Part shown: in pieces, positions 6,590 through 8,873 of the stretch
Numbering within the stretch: position 1 is the first letter of the stretch
Layout: each line of letters opens with the position of its first letter
NCBI GenBank assembly: GCA_009926245.1
Contig: RFPG01000041.1
Coordinates: 1 to 8,873, forward strand
Length of the DNA stretch: 8,873 bases
Direction of reading: 5' to 3'
Source: Sphingobacteriia bacterium
GTDB taxonomy: Bacteria; Bacteroidota; Bacteroidia; UBA7662
Notes under the pieces: generated by a model
What the model was told of the DNA's origin: nothing
Databases searched by the model: none
Seen by the model: the letters and a program-made list of their open reading frames with translations, nothing else
Translations under genes and position numbers: made by a program

Positions 6590-8478
6590 TGCGGTTCCTT
6601 CATTTATTGTTTACCACGTTGGTGGTTTGGCCCTTTGTAGGATTTGGCTTAAGCCTTTTGATTCCGGATCGTTTTGAAACCCTCCTGCGTCGAGTTTCAT
6701 TCGGAACGGTTTTGGTTCACATGGGGTTGATTTTGATTTTTGCCCACGTTTGGATTCAATCCGGTGCCGTCATGGTGAATCTTCCAGAACTTGTCCTGTA
6801 TCGTCATGCGGATTATGTCTTTTTAATTGACTTGTTTTTTGATCATATCACCTTGGTTTATTTATCGGTGGGTTCGATCATCGCCTCGTTGGTGATTTTC
6901 TATTCAGGACATTATATGCATCGTGAAAGCGGCTACAAACGTTTTTTTAATACGTTGTTGTTTTTTTATGCAGGTTACAGTTTTTTGTTATGTGCCGGGA
7001 ATTTTGAAACCCTTTTTATTGGATGGGAATTTATTGGGCTGGCTTCTTTTTTGTTAGTGGCTTTTTATCGGTTGAGGTATCAGCCGGTTCGGAACGCAGT
7101 TAAGGTTTATACCGTGTATCGTATTGGCGATGTAGGATTGTTGTTAGCGATGTGGTTAAGTCATCATTTCTGGCACGCCAATATCACCTTTTGGGATTTG
7201 AGTCAGCATCGTTGGAGTGATGTTTATTTTGAACATCATGCCGGGTTGGCGACGGTGCTTTCCATCATGGTTTTGGTGGCGGCACTTGCCAAATCGGCCC
7301 AGTTCCCGTTCTCTTCTTGGTTACCCCGGGCGATGGAGGGCCCGACTCCTTCCTCGGCGGTCTTTTACGGTTCCTTATCGGTGCATTTGGGAGTTTATTT
7401 ATTACTCAGAACCCATACTTTTTGGGAAATGCTCCCTTGGTTTCGTTGGGTTATTGCCGGTTTCGGCTTGTTAACGGCCGTGGTCTCCTCCCTTATCGCC
7501 AGGGTCCAATCCACTATCAAAGGCCAAATTGCCTACAGCTCTTCGGCCCAAATCGGCTTGATTTTCGTAGAAGTTGCAGCCGGTTGGGAGAGCCTGGCTC
7601 TGGCCCATTTTGCTGTAAATGCTTTGTTACGCACGTATCAGTTACTGATTTCGCCTTCGGTTGTTGGTTACCTGATTCGCGACCAGTTCTACCGATTCAA
7701 GCCCCGTTCCCAGCGTATGTCCCAACCCGAATGGTTGGTTCGTCTCCAAAACCGCGTGTATTGGTGGAGTCTGATGGAATGGAATTTGGATCAGGTGGTA
7801 TTTCGTGGCCTTCTTTGGCCCGTAAAGCAAGGAAATCGATTGCGCGGCTGGGTCACTTCTGTTAATTTTTTGATGGGAGGCCTCGCATGGTTGGCGGGTA
7901 TAATCATTTTCACCAAGCTGGGATTTGGTCCAACGATAACGGCTGAGTGGGAGTCGTTTTTGTCCATGGGTAGCGGTTTATGGGCTGTTATGGCGGTGAC
8001 GTGGGCGTACAACGAAAGAGAAAATGCGTTCCATGCATGGTGCCTTTTGGGTTTGGCGAATCTGCTCATGCTGCCTTTGGTTGGTTTGAGTCAGGAATTG
8101 ACCATCCGAGAAATAGAAATCTACTTGGGAGGGATCATTCCGGCTTGGACGGGTGGTGCGCTGATTTTGAGTAAACTCCGCCAGTACGAAGGCCGGCGTC
8201 TTGATCTCCAAGGTTTCAAGGGATGGATTCAACCAAATCCGATGGCTGGATTCTTGTTTTTATTGTGCGCATTGGGACTAACGGGGTTTCCTGTCACGAC
8301 GACTTTTTTGGGGGAGGATCTGCTTTTGTCCCATATATCCGAAGGGGATTACGGGAAGGCCCTGCTCCTCTCCATCACCTTTGTGCTCAATGGTATAGCT
8401 GTTATTCGGCTGTACGCTCGTCTTTTTTTGGGTCATTATACCAAAACCATGCAACACTCAACTCCTTTAACAATTTAA
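6586..8478 (+). CDS. dabB: DabB, NuoL-like membrane subunit of the DAB carbon pump
   Basis: A 630-residue polytopic membrane protein of the proton-conducting (Nuo/Mrp) antiporter family, with hydrophobic segments along most of its length. It is thought to pass cations down their gradient to drive DabA. Hallmarks seen: E148 in GWEFIGLAS, the Glu of the fifth-helix region; K236 in LAKSAQFPFSSWLPRAMEGPTPSSA; K312 in the STIKGQIAYSSSAQIG segment; and GFPVTTTFLGEDLL (567-580) near the C-terminus. The sequence YGSLSVHLGVYLLLR after GPTPSSA is of the DabB type rather than that of a complex I subunit, and no other nuo genes are nearby. Two ATGs in tandem (6586, 6589) could both start it; the first overlaps the dabA stop by four bases. 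Between about 365 and 425 lies a charged, less hydrophobic stretch, probably a cytoplasmic loop. The SulP gene follows after 10 bases. Family and role are secure from the pairing with dabA. Confidence 0.94.
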   Translation: MMRFLHLLFTTLVVWPFVGFGLSLLIPDRFETLLRRVSFGTVLVHMGLILIFAHVWIQSGAVMVNLPELVLYRHADYVFLIDLFFDHITLVYLSVGSIIASLVIFYSGHYMHRESGYKRFFNTLLFFYAGYSFLLCAGNFETLFIGWEFIGLASFLLVAFYRLRYQPVRNAVKVYTVYRIGDVGLLLAMWLSHHFWHANITFWDLSQHRWSDVYFEHHAGLATVLSIMVLVAALAKSAQFPFSSWLPRAMEGPTPSSAVFYGSLSVHLGVYLLLRTHTFWEMLPWFRWVIAGFGLLTAVVSSLIARVQSTIKGQIAYSSSAQIGLIFVEVAAGWESLALAHFAVNALLRTYQLLISPSVVGYLIRDQFYRFKPRSQRMSQPEWLVRLQNRVYWWSLMEWNLDQVVFRGLLWPVKQGNRLRGWVTSVNFLMGGLAWLAGIIIFTKLGFGPTITAEWESFLSMGSGLWAVMAVTWAYNERENAFHAWCLLGLANLLMLPLVGLSQELTIREIEIYLGGIIPAWTGGALILSKLRQYEGRRLDLQGFKGWIQPNPMAGFLFLLCALGLTGFPVTTTFLGEDLLLSHISEGDYGKALLLSITFVLNGIAVIRLYARLFLGHYTKTMQHSTPLTI

Positions 8479-8488
8479 CTTTCAACCC

Positions 8489-8873
8489 ATGAAAAAAACA
8501 TCTCAAATTTCTATTTCAGAGGGCTTCGCCCAAAACTGGCGTAGCGATCTTCTCTCGGGCTTTATGGTCTTTTTGCTGGCATTGCCCTTGAGCTTGGGTA
8601 TTGCTAAGGCTTCTGGTTATCCCGCTGCGATGGGGGTGTTAACCGCGATGGTTGGTGGCTTGGTCACTTCTTTCTTTAAGGTAGCGCCTTTGACCATCAA
8701 AGGGCCCGCCGCTGGTTTGATTACGATTTGTTCCGGTGCATTCCTCGAATTTGGCGGAGATCAAGCCTGGCCCATGGTGACCGCGGCTGTTATGGTGGCG
8801 GCCGCTATTCAAATCCTTATTGCCTTGGCCCGTTGGGGTTCATTGAGCGATTTTTTTCCAGCCGCAGCGGTGC
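8489..8873 (+). CDS. SulP-family anion transporter, N-terminal part (cut by window edge)
   Basis: The frame is open from the ATG at 8489 to the right edge, giving 128 residues. The start fits the SulP (SLC26) family: a short cytoplasmic N-terminus with NWRSDLLSGFMVF, a first helix ending ALPLSLGIAKASGYPAAMG (about 31-49), a second at about 47-60, and IKGPAAGLITI (70-80), where the GP-containing segment lines the anion-binding site in this family. A further helix runs from about 95 to 113. SulP proteins carry sulfate, bicarbonate or other anions. Ten bases separate it from dabB, so co-transcription is likely, and this context favours bicarbonate transport of the BicA kind. Sulfate cannot be excluded without the rest of the protein. 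The C-terminal membrane helices and any STAS or fused carbonic anhydrase domain would lie outside the window. Confidence 0.9.
   Translation, partial: MKKTSQISISEGFAQNWRSDLLSGFMVFLLALPLSLGIAKASGYPAAMGVLTAMVGGLVTSFFKVAPLTIKGPAAGLITICSGAFLEFGGDQAWPMVTAAVMVAAAIQILIALARWGSLSDFFPAAAV

Noticed and set aside
7317..7865. A 182-codon plus-strand frame in another register
   Set aside because: It is fully inside dabB and shows no domain; dabB has the recognisable antiporter motifs over this stretch.
6586..8478. Assignment of the membrane protein as NADH dehydrogenase subunit L
   Set aside because: No other complex I genes are nearby, the gene overlaps dabA, and the GPTPSSAVFYGSLSVHLG segment is of DabB type.

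Overview
The window suggests a member of the Bacteroidota. Two putative promoters fit the TTTG / TAnnTTTG pattern of that phylum (one complete, one with only the -7 box). Most starts lack a Shine-Dalgarno sequence, and the gene families and their order fit. This assignment is inference; no rRNA or other taxonomic marker lies in the window. Base composition looks fairly balanced, with no obvious shift between the two halves.

The left part (1-3457) is a minus-strand operon, read from right to left. It encodes a TetR/AcrR-type repressor, then a type I exporter-like ABC protein (membrane domain fused to nucleotide-binding domain), then an HlyD-type periplasmic adaptor whose C-terminus runs off the left edge. 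Together they look like the inner-membrane and periplasmic parts of an efflux or secretion system under local repressor control. Every catalytic motif of the ABC ATPase domain is altered (Walker A Ser/Thr, Q-loop Gln, LSGGQ, Walker B Asp-Glu, H-loop His), although the reading frame is intact.

The centre (3458-4135) holds the divergent promoter region and a small ORF with a convincing signal peptide but no recognised fold. It also holds a run of inverted repeats at 3940-4106. One of these, read on the minus strand, looks like a textbook intrinsic terminator although no minus-strand gene lies upstream of it. This is the part least explained by ordinary genes.

The right part (4136-8873) is a plus-strand operon for inorganic carbon accumulation. 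dabA (DUF2309, carbonic-anhydrase-like zinc site) overlaps dabB (NuoL-like membrane subunit) by 4 bases, and a SulP-family anion transporter begins 10 bases later and runs off the right edge. In characterised DAB systems, DabA and DabB act together to capture CO2 as cytosolic bicarbonate, driven by the cation gradient. A co-transcribed SulP protein may add direct bicarbonate uptake. No RuBisCO or carboxysome gene is visible, so the bicarbonate may feed anaplerotic carboxylases; that last point is inference.
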